A stretch of DNA of 64,000 nucleotides from Owenia fusiformis (Eukaryota > Annelida > Polychaeta > Sabellida > Oweniidae), in NCBI GenBank assembly GCA_903813345.2, contig CAIIXF020000010.1, forward strand, positions 21,279,181-21,343,180, read 5' to 3'. The notes under the pieces are model-generated. The model was not told where the DNA came from, did not search any database, and saw only the letters and a list, made by a program, of their open reading frames with translations. Of this stretch, positions 1-11,968 are shown one piece after another. The number at the start of each line of letters is the position of its first letter. Position 1 is the first letter of the stretch. Made by a program: the position numbers and the translations under genes.

Positions 1-3000
1 CATAAGCATTACTAGCAGTCAGCCATGTAGGTTCTACAGCACGTCGTGTCACAGTTCCAGCTGTCACAATACGTGGCACAATGGCTCCATACATCCCATT
101 AACATCATAGTCACGACTCCTGTAAGACACAATAATACAGCTGACTAAGAGGCCACAATTTCAAGGAAATAATTATTTTCAGACATTTTTTCTTGAACTG
201 AAAGTTATGTCATGTCTGATAGAGGAGTGTAATCTCCTGGAAAGGTTCAATTCTGCCTCTTGTATTTAGTCTGAAAAAATGTATCACATTGCAAAATCAA
301 CATGGCAAACTACAAGTTACAATGTAACTAAACAATTCTTAAAACTGAATTTTCTCTCCTTAATGGTGGCATGATAAATAAGCAACAACATAGAACATTT
401 TCAAAAAACATTTTTCTTATACGGTTTCTGAATGCTTGCCTGAATGTTGTTGCTCTTTGATGGAAAAACTCACTTGACAATGTTTGAGGATAATTCTGAT
501 TCTTTCATCCAAATTGTCATCTGTGATCTGTAATGGAAATACAACATATCTCAAGCCTTATTCACTTTTAGGGATTAGCATTTTTCACATTCATTCTAAC
601 CACAGAGTCATGTGGGTTTTAATATTAACATTTCACTCAATGGAATTTGATTTTTAATAAGCCCAGCCTGAGTTTGGCAGACTACTATTTTGTTTTCCAA
701 TACACTCAGAAGAGGAATTAACTGAATTGCAATTGCAATACTGAGAGTATCCTACTTTGCATCCACAAACGCTTGTGTTTTTTTAACATGCTTAATTTTC
801 ATTCGTTCACATGTTTAATGTTTCCTGATATACTGTTATAGTTTGGTAATCTACAGTCTCACTCATCAGTAAATTAGTAAAAGTTAAGTAAATCAGAGTT
901 ATTCTATTGAATTAAAGGGACTCAACTCACTTTATCTTTTGATTTGCTGTGCTAAGCATACCTAAGTTTCTTTTGATTTACTTATTTGGTAAACGATATT
1001 TTGAGTGATTATAGTACTCATCAGATTTTATTTTTGAAATCTGATTTCACAATTCATGACTTGATTATACATATGTGACCAAACTAGCGTAATCTTTGTT
1101 TAGGTGTGCTAAGCATAGCTATGTTTCTCTTGATTTACTCGCTTAATAGGTAGAGGATATACTGAGTGATTATAACAGTACTCATCAGATTTATTTTGGA
1201 GGCTTATTCCACAATCTTATTTAGTTAACAATATAATGAGTGATTTCAGAACTCATCAGATTTTATTTTGATGGCTGATTTGAGTGATTTCAGAATCAAT
1301 CAATGAGCGATTATCCAATTATCCCTCATAAGTTCATTTGATTTGATTTGATGTGATGGGTAATGTAATGCATATCAATGTAAATATATTTTAATCTGGA
1401 AAATATCTGTATATATCTGTAAATACTATATTAATCTTGTTTTGAATGATCGGGATTATAATATGATATATGTTTGCAATCATGTTATGACAGTGCTTGC
1501 TCCTTTAACTTTTTTCCCAGTCAATGTCCAGTTAATGACTGGCAGCTTATCAAATGAACTGACATGTTTCATTATCACAAATATGAACATTTATGGTGAA
1601 CCTACACATTTTTACCTATTTGAACAACATTATAACCGCCGATAACAATGGCATGAATTTATGGATGGAACTTCCTTTTGCTAATTATTTAGATGATACT
1701 ATAGACGTAAATAATTATGAACACTTGCTTTTTGATCCAAGAACAACACACTTGAATAAGGAATACAATGAATTGACTGAACAAGACATTGTGAACCAAT
1801 CTATTATGCAATCATGCAAATACTTATACCCAGAATCATTAAATTCGAAACTTCAATCACAACATAATGTATCAATGAATTTTGGTTGCATTAATGCAAG
1901 AAGCCTATCACATAATTTTTCAAAAGTTGTTAATTTAAATGAGATACTGAATAATCAAATTGACATCCTTGGAATTACAGAAACATGGCTCAAAGAAAAT
2001 GATGAACAAAATTTTTTAATGAATGGCTTTTATTCTGAATTTGTTTCAAGACAGGATCGGATCGGTGGAGGGGTAGGTATATTTATTCGCGATAGCATTA
2101 AGTACAAGCTGAGACCAGATCTTATAATTGAAAATGACTATAATACCCAAGCACTTACAGTTGAAATTGAGCAGTCAAATGACAAAAACATATTAGTTTC
2201 AGTTATCTATAAACCCCCTGATGTTGATATTAGCCAATTTAATAAAGATCTTACACAATTTCTGAATATAATGACCAAGGAAAATAAAGAAATATTCTTG
2301 ATGGGAGACTTTAATATAAATATACTTAACACTGATCATGAAGAAACTGCTAACTTTGTGAATATATTATACTCTTTTAACTTATATCCAACCATTTTCA
2401 AACCAACACGAGTTACTACACAAACTGCTTCCTTGATAGATAATATTTTTACCAACTCTCTTAAGGCCAGTCAATCCGGTATAATTTTAACTGATATATC
2501 TGACCACTTTCCTATATATGTAACGACTGACTTACCTATTAATAAGAAAGTGAGTAAACGCATTTCTTTTCGCCAAATGAAAAACAAAAATCATATTACC
2601 TTTAAATCACGCCTTTCTGAACTTAACTTTTCCCAGCTATATGAATTTGATGATGTTAATTTAGGCTATGCATATTTTATTGAAAAAATTCAAAGTCTCT
2701 ATAATGAATGCTTCCCGGTAACTACTAAATATATTAAATATTACTACAACAATAAAAAACCTTGGCTGACAGAAGGAATTTTGACCTCTATAAAATTTAA
2801 AAATAAACTTTATATTAACTATTTAAAGCACTCTACACAAGATAAGCTTGAATCTTACAAAAAGTATAAACGCATTCTAAGGCAAACTATTCGACATGCA
2901 GAAAAACTTCATTATAGATATAAATTTGAACAATCATCTGGTAATATAAAAGACACCTGGACACACATTAATGAAATATTAAACAGAGGAAAGAAATTGC

Positions 3001-6000
3001 AAATATCACCTGATAAATTTATACACAATAATAAAACATTTACTAATCCCAAAGAAATAGCTAATGGTTTTAATGATTATTTTGTCAATGTTGGAAATAA
3101 TTTGGCAAAAAACATACCTAATTCTCATAAAACATTTCAACATTATTTGAAGAAAATGTCTAATTCTTTAAGCCAAAGTTTATATCTACGACATGTCACT
3201 TTTGACGAAATAAAATCAATTTTAGATGATTTGAAAGATAAATCTGCTGGTAATGATGATATAAAGCCTATAGTTATCAAAAATAGTAGTGCCATCCTTG
3301 CAAAACCTCTTGTATTCCTAACTCAACTATCTTTTAAAACTTGCATCTTTCCAGATGATTTGAAAGTTGCCAAGGTAATTTCATTATATAAAAAAGGTAC
3401 AAAACAATTCTTCAGCAACTATAGACCTATTTCTTTAGTATCTGTTTTTTCAAAAATAATTGAAAAAGTAATGGCTCATAGACTTACAGATTTTTTTGAA
3501 AAATTCAAACTTTTGTGTCGTAATCAATTTGGCTTTAGAAAAAATAGATCCACTTACTTGGCTATACTTTCTTTTTTAGAAAATTTGCGTAAAGCATTAG
3601 ATGATAAACAGTTCTCTATTGGCATATTCTTGGACCTCAGTAAAGCATTTGATACTGTTAATCATGACATTTTATTATCTAAACTCAATTTTTATGGTAT
3701 TAGAGGAAAAGCTAATGATTGGTTTAGAAGTTATCTAAATAATCGAAAACAATTTACTGTATATGGTGATAATAATGTTAAATCTCAGGAACAATCAATC
3801 ACATGTGGAGTTCCACAAGGCACTACCTTAGGTCCTATTTTGTTTATTATATATATCAATGACATTATATGTTCAAGTTCTTTGTTAAAATATGTAGTTT
3901 TTGCAGATGATACAAACATCTTGTATTCTGATAAGAACATAAATAATCTGATAACTAAATTAAATTGTGAACTGTATAAAATTGATGATTGGTTTTGTGC
4001 TAATAAGCTATCTCTTAACGTACAGAAGACAAAATTTATGATATATACAACCTGCAAACATAAAGTTCCACAAAATATTGAGATCAAAATAAGAAATAAT
4101 TTAGTAGAGAGAGTACAATCATTCAACTTCTTAGGGATAATTATTGATGAGGATTTAAACTGGAAGGAACATATAAAAAAAATATCGCTTAAAATATCAA
4201 AAATCATCGGGATACTATTTAAAAGTAGACATAAACTAAATACAAAAACACTTCTATCAATTTACTATTCACTTATATATTCTCAAATTCAATACTGTAT
4301 ATGTGCTTGGGGAAATGCAGGCAAAACTGCAACGAATTCAATATTTCAACTACAAAAACGTTTTTTAAGAATTATTACTTACAGCGGAAATAGAGAACAT
4401 ACCAGGCCATTCTTTAAACAATTCAAAATTCTAAAATTTACTGACATATATGACCTTAATATTCTGCAACTAACTTACAAATGTATTAACAGACCCGATT
4501 CTTTTCCAAGTGACATTTTTATTGACTTCTTTGGAAAAAACAATAGTGTTCATGAACACAACACTAGACAGAATGAACAAGTTCATGTAACAAAATGTTA
4601 TCATGTTTTAAGGAAATAAATAAAAAAAAAAAAAAAATCAAAGTCCATAAAATATATAGACAATGACTCATTCTGAGCAATGGTCATTTTTTAATTCAGG
4701 AAGAATGAAATTCATGATATAATCATGAGAGAGGAAGTAGGTATTTTGGTTCATAAAGTTTTATGTGTTCATCCAGGTATTCTGAGATACAAATTGTACA
4801 TTTAGCTGTCCGATGCAGTTTCATCAATGATGTGAGTGCTATATTATCTTAATACAATTGTAAATTGAGAATATACGGCTTACAGTATGTGGTAGTAGAG
4901 TCAAACCCACAAAAACTAGATAGTATTACAAAACTAAAATGCGAAACATCAAATCAAGTTTATGACAAATGTAACCATGGACTTGTGAAAATATTTGTTC
5001 ATATAGCAAAAAGAATGTTTTCTTACAGAATACGTTTGCGGCTGTTTCTCCAGTATGAACACATCTTGCTAAGCTCCAGAGCCCTGAATGCCTCTCCTCC
5101 TGCCACGGTTGACAGTGTACCATCTTCCAGCTTTGCTAAAAAGTCTTTTGCTAGGGGATTGCCAACATTGTTATTGTCTCCATCCTGTAATCAAAAATCC
5201 ACATGTTAAAAGTACACTAACAGCACCATATCTTATCTTGAAACAAATAAACTTATGTTAAGCAAGATAAACTAGGAAATGGCAACTCCATGGAGCAGCA
5301 AATCCCAAAGAACAAAACATTTAGGATATGTATGTGTCACAATAAAATATTTATAATACACACTCTACCCTTGTTTTGTTGATAATAAAAGTGACATTGG
5401 AAAGACATACATAAGATTCGTCACTGTATCCCTACTGAACTATATCCTAGTTGAGATAGTTAGGTTTCAGTCATATTGGATACACAACATATGTTTTCCA
5501 CAGGCTGAAAGCAAGAAATGTAATTTAACACATGAAAGTGAACATAAACACTTACCTTATGTGGCAGTTTGAAGAAGTGAACCCCAGGGATAACTTGTGT
5601 GTATGGTCCTATTCCCTTATGGTATGTGGGTACACTAAGGTTGGCATCTGTCTTCTTTATCTTATCTTTCTAATGGATGAAAAATAGCAACATTAAAATA
5701 TAATAAATCATCTCTTGTTGATATACATGTATCACTATTATGCAACCTTGTAAATCATTATTTCAATCATAATTTGACTTACTGTACATTCATTTCCAAA
5801 TACCACATCATTCCAAGAATAATAGAATAATAATTTCTTGAATAATGTAACAAGGCATTAAAGTGTCTCACATATTCGATCAAAATTTGCCATGCAAACA
5901 TGTTAGTCTACTTTACTGGCCCCCTTGCTGTAACAAGGAATACAAAACACATTAAAACGTAAACATAAACCAATTAGTCAGACGATCACTTCACTATGAA

Positions 6001-9000
6001 AGTTAGGGGTGTTCAAGGCAAATGTGTATTAGCAGAATACGCTGTGTGCATGGACTAACACAATGTCAGTCGTCATTTACTGTGTCAAATTAGTAACCCT
6101 TGCATATCGTGCTCACTCAAGTATTGAATAATTTTTTTTATGATCTAAATGTTTGTGGTTTATAAAAAAATGTGATATATTTTAGTTGGAAATACATTAA
6201 TAAATATATTCATTCAAACAGCACTAGAATGCGGGAAGAAAGAGCAATGGTGACAAAATGCAGACCGAATTTTCCGTAAGGGTTTCAAACATTTCTGGAC
6301 ACAATCATACATGTACTTCATGTGTACTGTTATTTTTAGTGCTGTATTTATAGATATAATTTCACGTATTAAAATCATATTTTCCAGCAATGACTTCAAA
6401 TTCGGAACCACCCCCATATCACATTTTCTTCAATAACTCCAAACATGTGTAAACATTGACCATGTGCATATAAATTCAGATTTCACGAGCTCTTTCCTAT
6501 TCGAGTACCTCATACACCCCTGCATGGATTTGAGTTGGATTCGCCTTTTATACGTGAGCCGGTACACATCGCAAACGCTGATTGGATAAAGATTGCGAGA
6601 ATCTTTAAGATGCAATATGACATCACCTGCCATTGGTACATTTGACTGACCACCGAACATCATTCACAGAAAAGTTGGAGACAATAACAATATGTTATCA
6701 GTTCTGGCAAATATATAATAAAAACTAAGAGTACCTTTGGTTTTTTCTTGTTTTGCCAGTAAATCCTCATACATTTATTTACATCATCCATGTGAATGTC
6801 TTCATTTAACAAGAGCCTAGGGTCTGGGCCTGCGGGAGGAAAGGACTCTTTCTCTGGCATTAGGCTGTCACACATTGCCTTCAGTGCCCTAAATGAGACA
6901 AAGCATTGCACTTAACAGGTATAATAATGGCCAACACATCACTGTCCTTGTTCAAATTATATGCTATATATTGAAAAGTTGTGATTAACAGTGCATATGA
7001 AAAAAAACTAGTTCCCCAATCTTTTATAAGCATGATTTTTTTTATCTGATGATAGATAAATATACTCCATACTCAATTGGAAATTTTGGGCCAGCGTCAG
7101 ACTCGTCAATCAGTACATTGAATTCTTGTTCCTGGTGGTCCTCAGGAGTTCCATACTCTCCTAGGGGTGGTGCGGGAACCAAGTACCCCCAGCCTAGATC
7201 GTCATCATAGTGCAAAGGGAATCCCTCCCACGTGAGCTGCAGGAGTTTAGGAGTGATCCGTGTCTGGGTACTGATCTTGGTGGGGCCTGGGGACCAATCA
7301 TCATCCTTTAGGCGCGGGCACAGATCTGCATACCAACTGGAAGGTGAGCAGGAGCACTCTTAGCTCTTTTGTAAGCATTGAGGCAGCTGGCTTTAGAAGA
7401 AATCTAAGAGCCCATCATGACTGGGAGCTTTGAGAAAGTTGTTAATTCATGAGGTTTAATCAATAAACTGACATGTACTTACATTGGGAAGTTTGGCTTG
7501 TGGGAAATATTCTTTGGAAGTCTACTTGCTGTCTCAAGTACCCTTTTTACCCTTTCTTCTTCGCTGTCTCCAGCTTCTTCTAACTTCTTAAGCTCCTCTC
7601 GTTGACGTTTTGCACTCAGTTTGGGTTTAATCTTCATCTTGGCACGCTTTACAGACCAATCAGCATCCCACATCCAGACATCTTCTTTGTACCTACATTG
7701 GATTGTACATCCAAACATCATTTTGTACATCAGAAATCATTATACCTGTAGATCACATTTGAACATTTTCTTTGTACCTAAAATACATTGTCTGCTGTAT
7801 ATACTAACATCTATGTACCTGAAATATATTGTATGTTGTACATATCAATATTTTTTTACACAAATATCAGAATTCTAATGCAAATACATACAATGTAAAA
7901 TCAATCAAATAATGATATTTGACAAAGACAGTTAACAATCAATCAATAGCACTGATAAAACTATAGTCTTGCTCAAAGACTGTATCCACCCCCCCCCCCG
8001 TCACCTTCACTCTCTTTACCCATCAATATACAGTCTTGTAACCACTGATTTTATGCAGGTGCTGCCACCTTCCTAAAAGGATCCGGAAATCATGAATTAT
8101 TAGCCGCTCTACCACCTGATAGAGCCCATGGTTTTAGTTAGTAATACTTTTTATTTTATGCTTTTAAACTTTTGTTAAGAGAAGGATTTAAGTTTAGAAA
8201 AGTATTTCTATACACAACAAGATAAAATCATGGAAATATAAGTGCAAGTATGGGGAACTATTTTCTTGGCAGTGAAGAGGCCATGTGCTGCTCTAAGAAC
8301 AACAAAGAATCTGATTGGCTGATCAAAAGGTGTTAAGAGATAACCATCTAGCATGAATAATTCATATCAGTGTCAACTTACTGGTGGTTACAAGACCCTA
8401 GAGAGAAGGATAAAGGGGGGGGGGGAGTACAGAGTCTTTTAAGCAAGACTAATAAAACTATAGCCTTAAATGATATTTTATTGGGATAGAATTTTAAGAT
8501 TAATTTTAGCTACCGTACCCATGCAGTACTGAGGCAGAAACATCGTAATTTTCTAATATAATAACATTGGTATATGAGATTAAAAAGCAAAGTGTGTCTA
8601 TTTGAGAGTGTTGATGAGGTTGGCTCTTGAAAAGAGTAAAAGTACTGACTGTTCATCTTCTATCATTAGACACGCATCATCAGCAATCTTCATAAGCATC
8701 AGTCTAAGCTGTCTCTGTAGGTCAACATAGGTGGCCTCACTCTCTGTGGTGTATTTCTGCCAGCTGTAGTTCAGGGGGAGGTACGCTGATCCCATCTCTA
8801 GCATACCTGCCAGGGTGACTGGGTGGGGAAACCTCTCTCTGAAATCTGGCCATAATCCCTTGAACACCTGGCAATAGATTATCAGGTTATTTTTGAGGTA
8901 TCTCAACATACATGTTAATTACTATAAAATTGAAATAAATATAGTAAATAATGAATAACAAATGAAACCATACATCTCATAAAATAGATGGGATGTATTT

Positions 9001-11621
9001 TATAAAAATAATTAATTTATAGAACCTTATACGTAGCATGGGTATCTGAGGCACAATAGTTCATAAGCATCTGAAAGTTGTCTCTGATATCTTTCATGTT
9101 GCCTGTGACAAATATGTTGCGTGTTTCTTTGTCAAGGGCTCCTTCTTTACAGTGTAAGGCATATACATCACTCAGGTTGTTCATTGAACCTTCTAAAAGC
9201 CATTGAGCATCCTGTAATACATTCAAATAAACTTGAAGTTCTATCAAGGAAAAACTAGCATATTTCATGGGGAAAAATATGTTTGTATATTCAACGACAA
9301 AAATTCTATTCCGTGGATCGTTTCATCCACAGATAGAATCAAATTTACAGGGTGAGCCAAAAAGGTAGCCCAAACAAATGTTAATACCCCAGTCATTCAG
9401 CATGGGTTTTAGGTCATATGTGGCACAATTAAACCTTGTTCGACAGTTCCTTTCTTCTACCAAGTTTCATTGGTCTATTCCAAAACCATTTGCCATTCTA
9501 CAAAATATGGCCAAAATAAGCATTGAACATGGTTCAATTGTGCCAAATTTGAATTCAAACCCATTCTGGATGACTGAGTTATTAACATTTGTTTGGGTTA
9601 CCTTTTTTGGCTCGACCTGTACTTCAAATATGTATTTCACTCCACATACACAAAATTTCAATATAATTCATGCAATCCATGAGACTTAATGTAAGCAATA
9701 TAATGGCATACGTAAACATTGTTACTTTTATGGTATAAATGTAGTTACACCCCAGGAGTTACATACCTTTATGCTTTTATTCCTTAGCTCAGCTGCCTTC
9801 ACTTCTTTACGTTGACTCTCCTTAGCAATCCCTGCCTTGAGTATGCGCTGTAAACTGGTGAAGCCAGACACAGCTATATGCAGAGACATTGTGTCCAGAA
9901 ATCTTGTCTTAGGACCCTGCAATACATGCATGTGTGTAAGAATAGCAGTCAAAGTATTATCTGTCTAGGAGTATACCATACTTACCAATATTACTGTACC
10001 TACAGTTCAACTAAAGTAAGTTACTAGTCACTTGAATAACATAGAGTAAATAAATACATACATGTTTCCATTCATCTATTAAATCAGCACAAAACAGATC
10101 CAGACTATAGTTTAAGACTTATCTCAGGTTATCCTATGTTATCACATGTACCTACCTTGATGAAGTACTGCTCCTTAACAAACGACCTATCATAGCCAAC
10201 ATTATGACCAATCACAAGGCGGCTCTTCCATTCACCACTAGGTGGCACAGTCTGGTTGTTTGCTGTTTCTAATGGAATCAGGTCAGAGAGACTGGTATCT
10301 TTAACCCATCTATACCTCTCGGAAACTAGTCTTTCACTACACCATGAATACCTAGAGTAAAGTTAGCACAAATCTGTTCCATAAATTTGAACATAAAGTA
10401 AAAATTTATATATATCAGTCATCTCATTTCAGAGTTGTCCAAAATATCATTAGTAACAGTAATCTGCAAGGTGGATGATTATCTGATATGATCTGCAGTA
10501 CTGCAGCCCTGCTGTTTTCCTGAAGAAGTACTTCAGTGATCTCCCCGGCATTAAAGCAAGTGGGCGCAGCACCCACCTGATATTTAAAAAAATGCTTGAA
10601 CCCATTTGAAAATTCATTTGCACCCACTTGAAAATGAGAAAAATCATGAAAGATGGGCATATTTTGACCAAGTTTGGTCTGAATGGAGAACACTGTACAT
10701 GTACTTACCAATGGTTTGGAGTTAAAGCTGTGGCCATAGTTGGAAAGTTACCCTCAGGGACAAGAACCTCTACATCAAACACCATAATCTCTTCATCTGG
10801 ATGAGGTACTAGACTCATACTACCATCTTTGTTGTATCTACAATCAATAGATCATCAAATATTGCTATAAGCTTGACTTGAGAATTAATCATCAAGTAAA
10901 GTTATTTTTACTTTGATCTGGTACACAAGTGCTATACACTATAGTACATATTCGTACACTATTTGGTTTGCTTTTTAATTGCTCCTTCTGAAATTTTAAT
11001 TATGTTGAAACAAATGAAGAGCCTTAAGTCTCATACTTAAAGGACATCTACATGTAATTTGAGGTCAGTTTTTCCGTACCTTGTCCAGCCTGGCTTGAAG
11101 TTCCACTTCTGTGGTTTCTCTGGAATAGCCTGGGCAATAAAATCTCCTGCTCTTGACATGAATTCTTCAGTCTGCTCAAAACCAATCTTGTAAAAATGTT
11201 CTGATATATCTTTCCCTTGAAGCCGAGGTAGTTTGACGTCAACATCATCATTGATTGTTGTTTCCTTGCCCCACAATTCAAATTTACTCAAATGAGAAAT
11301 GATGTCATCAGCAGAAATCACATTATGTTCCGAATCTGGTTTTGTTTTGAATACTTGTTCATATAAACTTTGAGAAAGCATTTGGATGTTTACAGAATTT
11401 TTCCGTACTTCATCCTGCTTATTTGAAACCAAGTTTGATTTCAAACGATTTTGAGATAAAATTAGCGACGATCTGCGTTGCTTCGTCAGTTCATGTGGTG
11501 AATTAGACATGACATGCTGCATTCGTCTCGGTACATGTGTTGCATTACAGTCACTTAGTGCCGATTTTGTCTTGTGCACCTTTGTACAGAATGTACAGAG
11601 CCTTGAGTACAGTTGTCTCAT
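1..11621 (-). CDS. POLG: DNA polymerase gamma, catalytic subunit (mitochondrial), 13 exons, 3' part outside window
   Basis: Family-A DNA polymerase with proofreading that replicates mitochondrial DNA in the matrix. Exons in transcript order: 11080-11621, 10709-10837, 10156-10351, 9767-9916, 9026-9211, 8650-8867, 7483-7692, 7073-7336, 6735-6888, 5556-5669, 5027-5184, 474-527 and 1-119 (partial). The phases join without a break to give about 831 residues. The start at 11619-11621 gives [11 protein letters not shown], a basic presequence-like leader; an in-frame ATG ten codons upstream is less likely. Motifs seen: WTR and YGxL-type N-terminal block, Exo I (VFDVEV), Exo II (IGHNVGYDR), Exo III ([13 protein letters not shown]), [12 protein letters not shown], the [12 protein letters not shown] spacer, LTWEGFPL and [28 protein letters not shown], and [19 protein letters not shown]. 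The animal protein is about 1200 aa, so the palm (polymerase motifs A to C) is missing only because the window ends. All introns are GT-AG; donors of exons 5 (GTTCTA) and 8 (GTATGG) are weak. Confidence 0.95.
941..1320 (+). repeat. Imperfect tandem repeat in the LINE 5' leader
   Basis: Two long units (about 941-1050 and 1101-1213) share GTGCTAAGCAT, CTTGATTTACT, GAGTGATTATA and ACTCATCAGATTT. Shorter partial units follow at 1230-1290 and about 1275-1310 with GAGTGATTTCAGAA. Monomer arrays ahead of ORF2 are common LINE promoter architecture; whether this one belongs to the element or to the host intron is inferred from its position. Confidence 0.5.
1593..4619 (+). CDS. LINE ORF2: AP endonuclease plus reverse transcriptase, uninterrupted
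   Basis: A 1008-residue polyprotein that would nick target DNA and copy the element RNA by target-primed reverse transcription. The endonuclease starts near residue 95: [44 protein letters not shown] and SDHFPI are all visible. Reverse transcriptase blocks follow: [62 protein letters not shown] and the catalytic FADD near residue 770. The C-terminus after [13 protein letters not shown] is typical of CR1/Jockey-group elements and carries no obvious zinc knuckle. There is no internal stop, so this copy is either young or still functional. The start chosen is the first in-frame ATG; the conserved part begins about 90 residues later, so the true start may be further downstream. Confidence 0.93.
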   Translation: MVNLHIFTYLNNIITADNNGMNLWMELPFANYLDDTIDVNNYEHLLFDPRTTHLNKEYNELTEQDIVNQSIMQSCKYLYPESLNSKLQSQHNVSMNFGCINARSLSHNFSKVVNLNEILNNQIDILGITETWLKENDEQNFLMNGFYSEFVSRQDRIGGGVGIFIRDSIKYKLRPDLIIENDYNTQALTVEIEQSNDKNILVSVIYKPPDVDISQFNKDLTQFLNIMTKENKEIFLMGDFNINILNTDHEETANFVNILYSFNLYPTIFKPTRVTTQTASLIDNIFTNSLKASQSGIILTDISDHFPIYVTTDLPINKKVSKRISFRQMKNKNHITFKSRLSELNFSQLYEFDDVNLGYAYFIEKIQSLYNECFPVTTKYIKYYYNNKKPWLTEGILTSIKFKNKLYINYLKHSTQDKLESYKKYKRILRQTIRHAEKLHYRYKFEQSSGNIKDTWTHINEILNRGKKLQISPDKFIHNNKTFTNPKEIANGFNDYFVNVGNNLAKNIPNSHKTFQHYLKKMSNSLSQSLYLRHVTFDEIKSILDDLKDKSAGNDDIKPIVIKNSSAILAKPLVFLTQLSFKTCIFPDDLKVAKVISLYKKGTKQFFSNYRPISLVSVFSKIIEKVMAHRLTDFFEKFKLLCRNQFGFRKNRSTYLAILSFLENLRKALDDKQFSIGIFLDLSKAFDTVNHDILLSKLNFYGIRGKANDWFRSYLNNRKQFTVYGDNNVKSQEQSITCGVPQGTTLGPILFIIYINDIICSSSLLKYVVFADDTNILYSDKNINNLITKLNCELYKIDDWFCANKLSLNVQKTKFMIYTTCKHKVPQNIEIKIRNNLVERVQSFNFLGIIIDEDLNWKEHIKKISLKISKIIGILFKSRHKLNTKTLLSIYYSLIYSQIQYCICAWGNAGKTATNSIFQLQKRFLRIITYSGNREHTRPFFKQFKILKFTDIYDLNILQLTYKCINRPDSFPSDIFIDFFGKNNSVHEHNTRQNEQVHVTKCYHVLRK
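7964..8451. mobile_element. Non-autonomous TIR transposon with 9-bp target-site duplication
   Basis: The left end TAGTCTTGCTCAAAGACT and the right end, read in reverse complement, TAGTCTTGCTTAAAAGACT form terminal inverted repeats. Each is followed inward by a C-run (G-run on the right). ATAAAACTA flanks both sides (7955-7963 and 8452-8460), a perfect 9-bp duplication. A second inner inverted pair (TCTTGTAACCAC near 8033 and GTGGTTACAAGA near 8382) extends the hairpin. It lies in the POLG intron between exons 6 and 7 and has no coding capacity. A 9-bp duplication is compatible with MULE- or Merlin-type transposases; the superfamily is not settled. Confidence 0.75.
9348..9619. mobile_element. 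Tc1/mariner-type MITE with TA duplication
   Basis: A 272-bp element in the POLG intron between exons 4 and 5. The ends CAGGGTGAGCCAAAAAGG and, inverted, CAGGTCGAGCCAAAAAAGG continue as a roughly 60-bp imperfect terminal inverted repeat including CCCAAACAAATGTTAATA. TA flanks both sides (9346-9347 and 9620-9621). It has no transposase; the family assignment rests on the TA target and TIR layout. Confidence 0.75.
10536..10690. repeat. Dispersed repeat related to the MITE at 41946-42145, right end missing
   Basis: It matches 41945-42100 over about 150 bp, with shared blocks GTGATCTCCCC, GCATTAAAGCAAGTGGG, GCAGCACCCACCTGA, TTTGCACCCACTTGAAAAT and ATTTTGACCAAGTTTGGTCT. The inverted right end seen in the other copy is absent here. 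It lies directly beside POLG exon 2 (10709-10837), inside the following intron. Confidence 0.7.
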
Positions 11622-11968
11622 TGTGTATTTGTAGGTAAAGGGTAATGTCAAACAGTTAACTCAATTGCCTTTTTAACTGCTCATAAGCAAGGTTAATATT
11701 TGCTGTATGTACATGTACGACTTCCAGACTCCTGATGTGCGGAAGAGCAACGAAGTGACGAGACTGGCACACCTTACAATTATGATACATGCACTTGGAC
11801 TTTTTGGGTTACTTGTCTTCTCTGGTTCAGACAAGCAGGGCGTGTGAAGAACAAACAATATCACGTTAGAGAACTGATGTACAGTTTACAGATATGTTTA
11901 TTGACTGAAGCCAGGCTGGCTTCAAAAATTTCAATTTCAATAATTTATCCTTTTGCATAGCTGCATTC

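Larger units (their letters stand above)
941..4637 (+). mobile_element. LINE (CR1/Jockey-like non-LTR retrotransposon) in a POLG intron
   Basis: A non-LTR retrotransposon lies antisense in the 4.5-kb POLG intron between exons 11 and 12 (528-5026). It comprises a tandem-repeat 5' leader (about 941-1320), an open ORF2 at 1593-4619, almost no 3' UTR and an A-rich tail at 4615-4637. The 5' end is not sharply defined, and I could not identify a target-site duplication. No convincing ORF1 precedes ORF2; a 67-codon frame at 1442-1645 has no recognisable feature. The lack of ORF1 suggests a 5' truncation or an element type with a minimal ORF1. Confidence 0.85.

Noticed and set aside
1442-1645. Possible LINE ORF1
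   Set aside because: 67 codons with no zinc-finger, coiled-coil or RRM-like signal; it overlaps the ORF2 start in another frame.
3785-4207. 140-codon minus-strand frame
   Set aside because: Antisense shadow within LINE ORF2.
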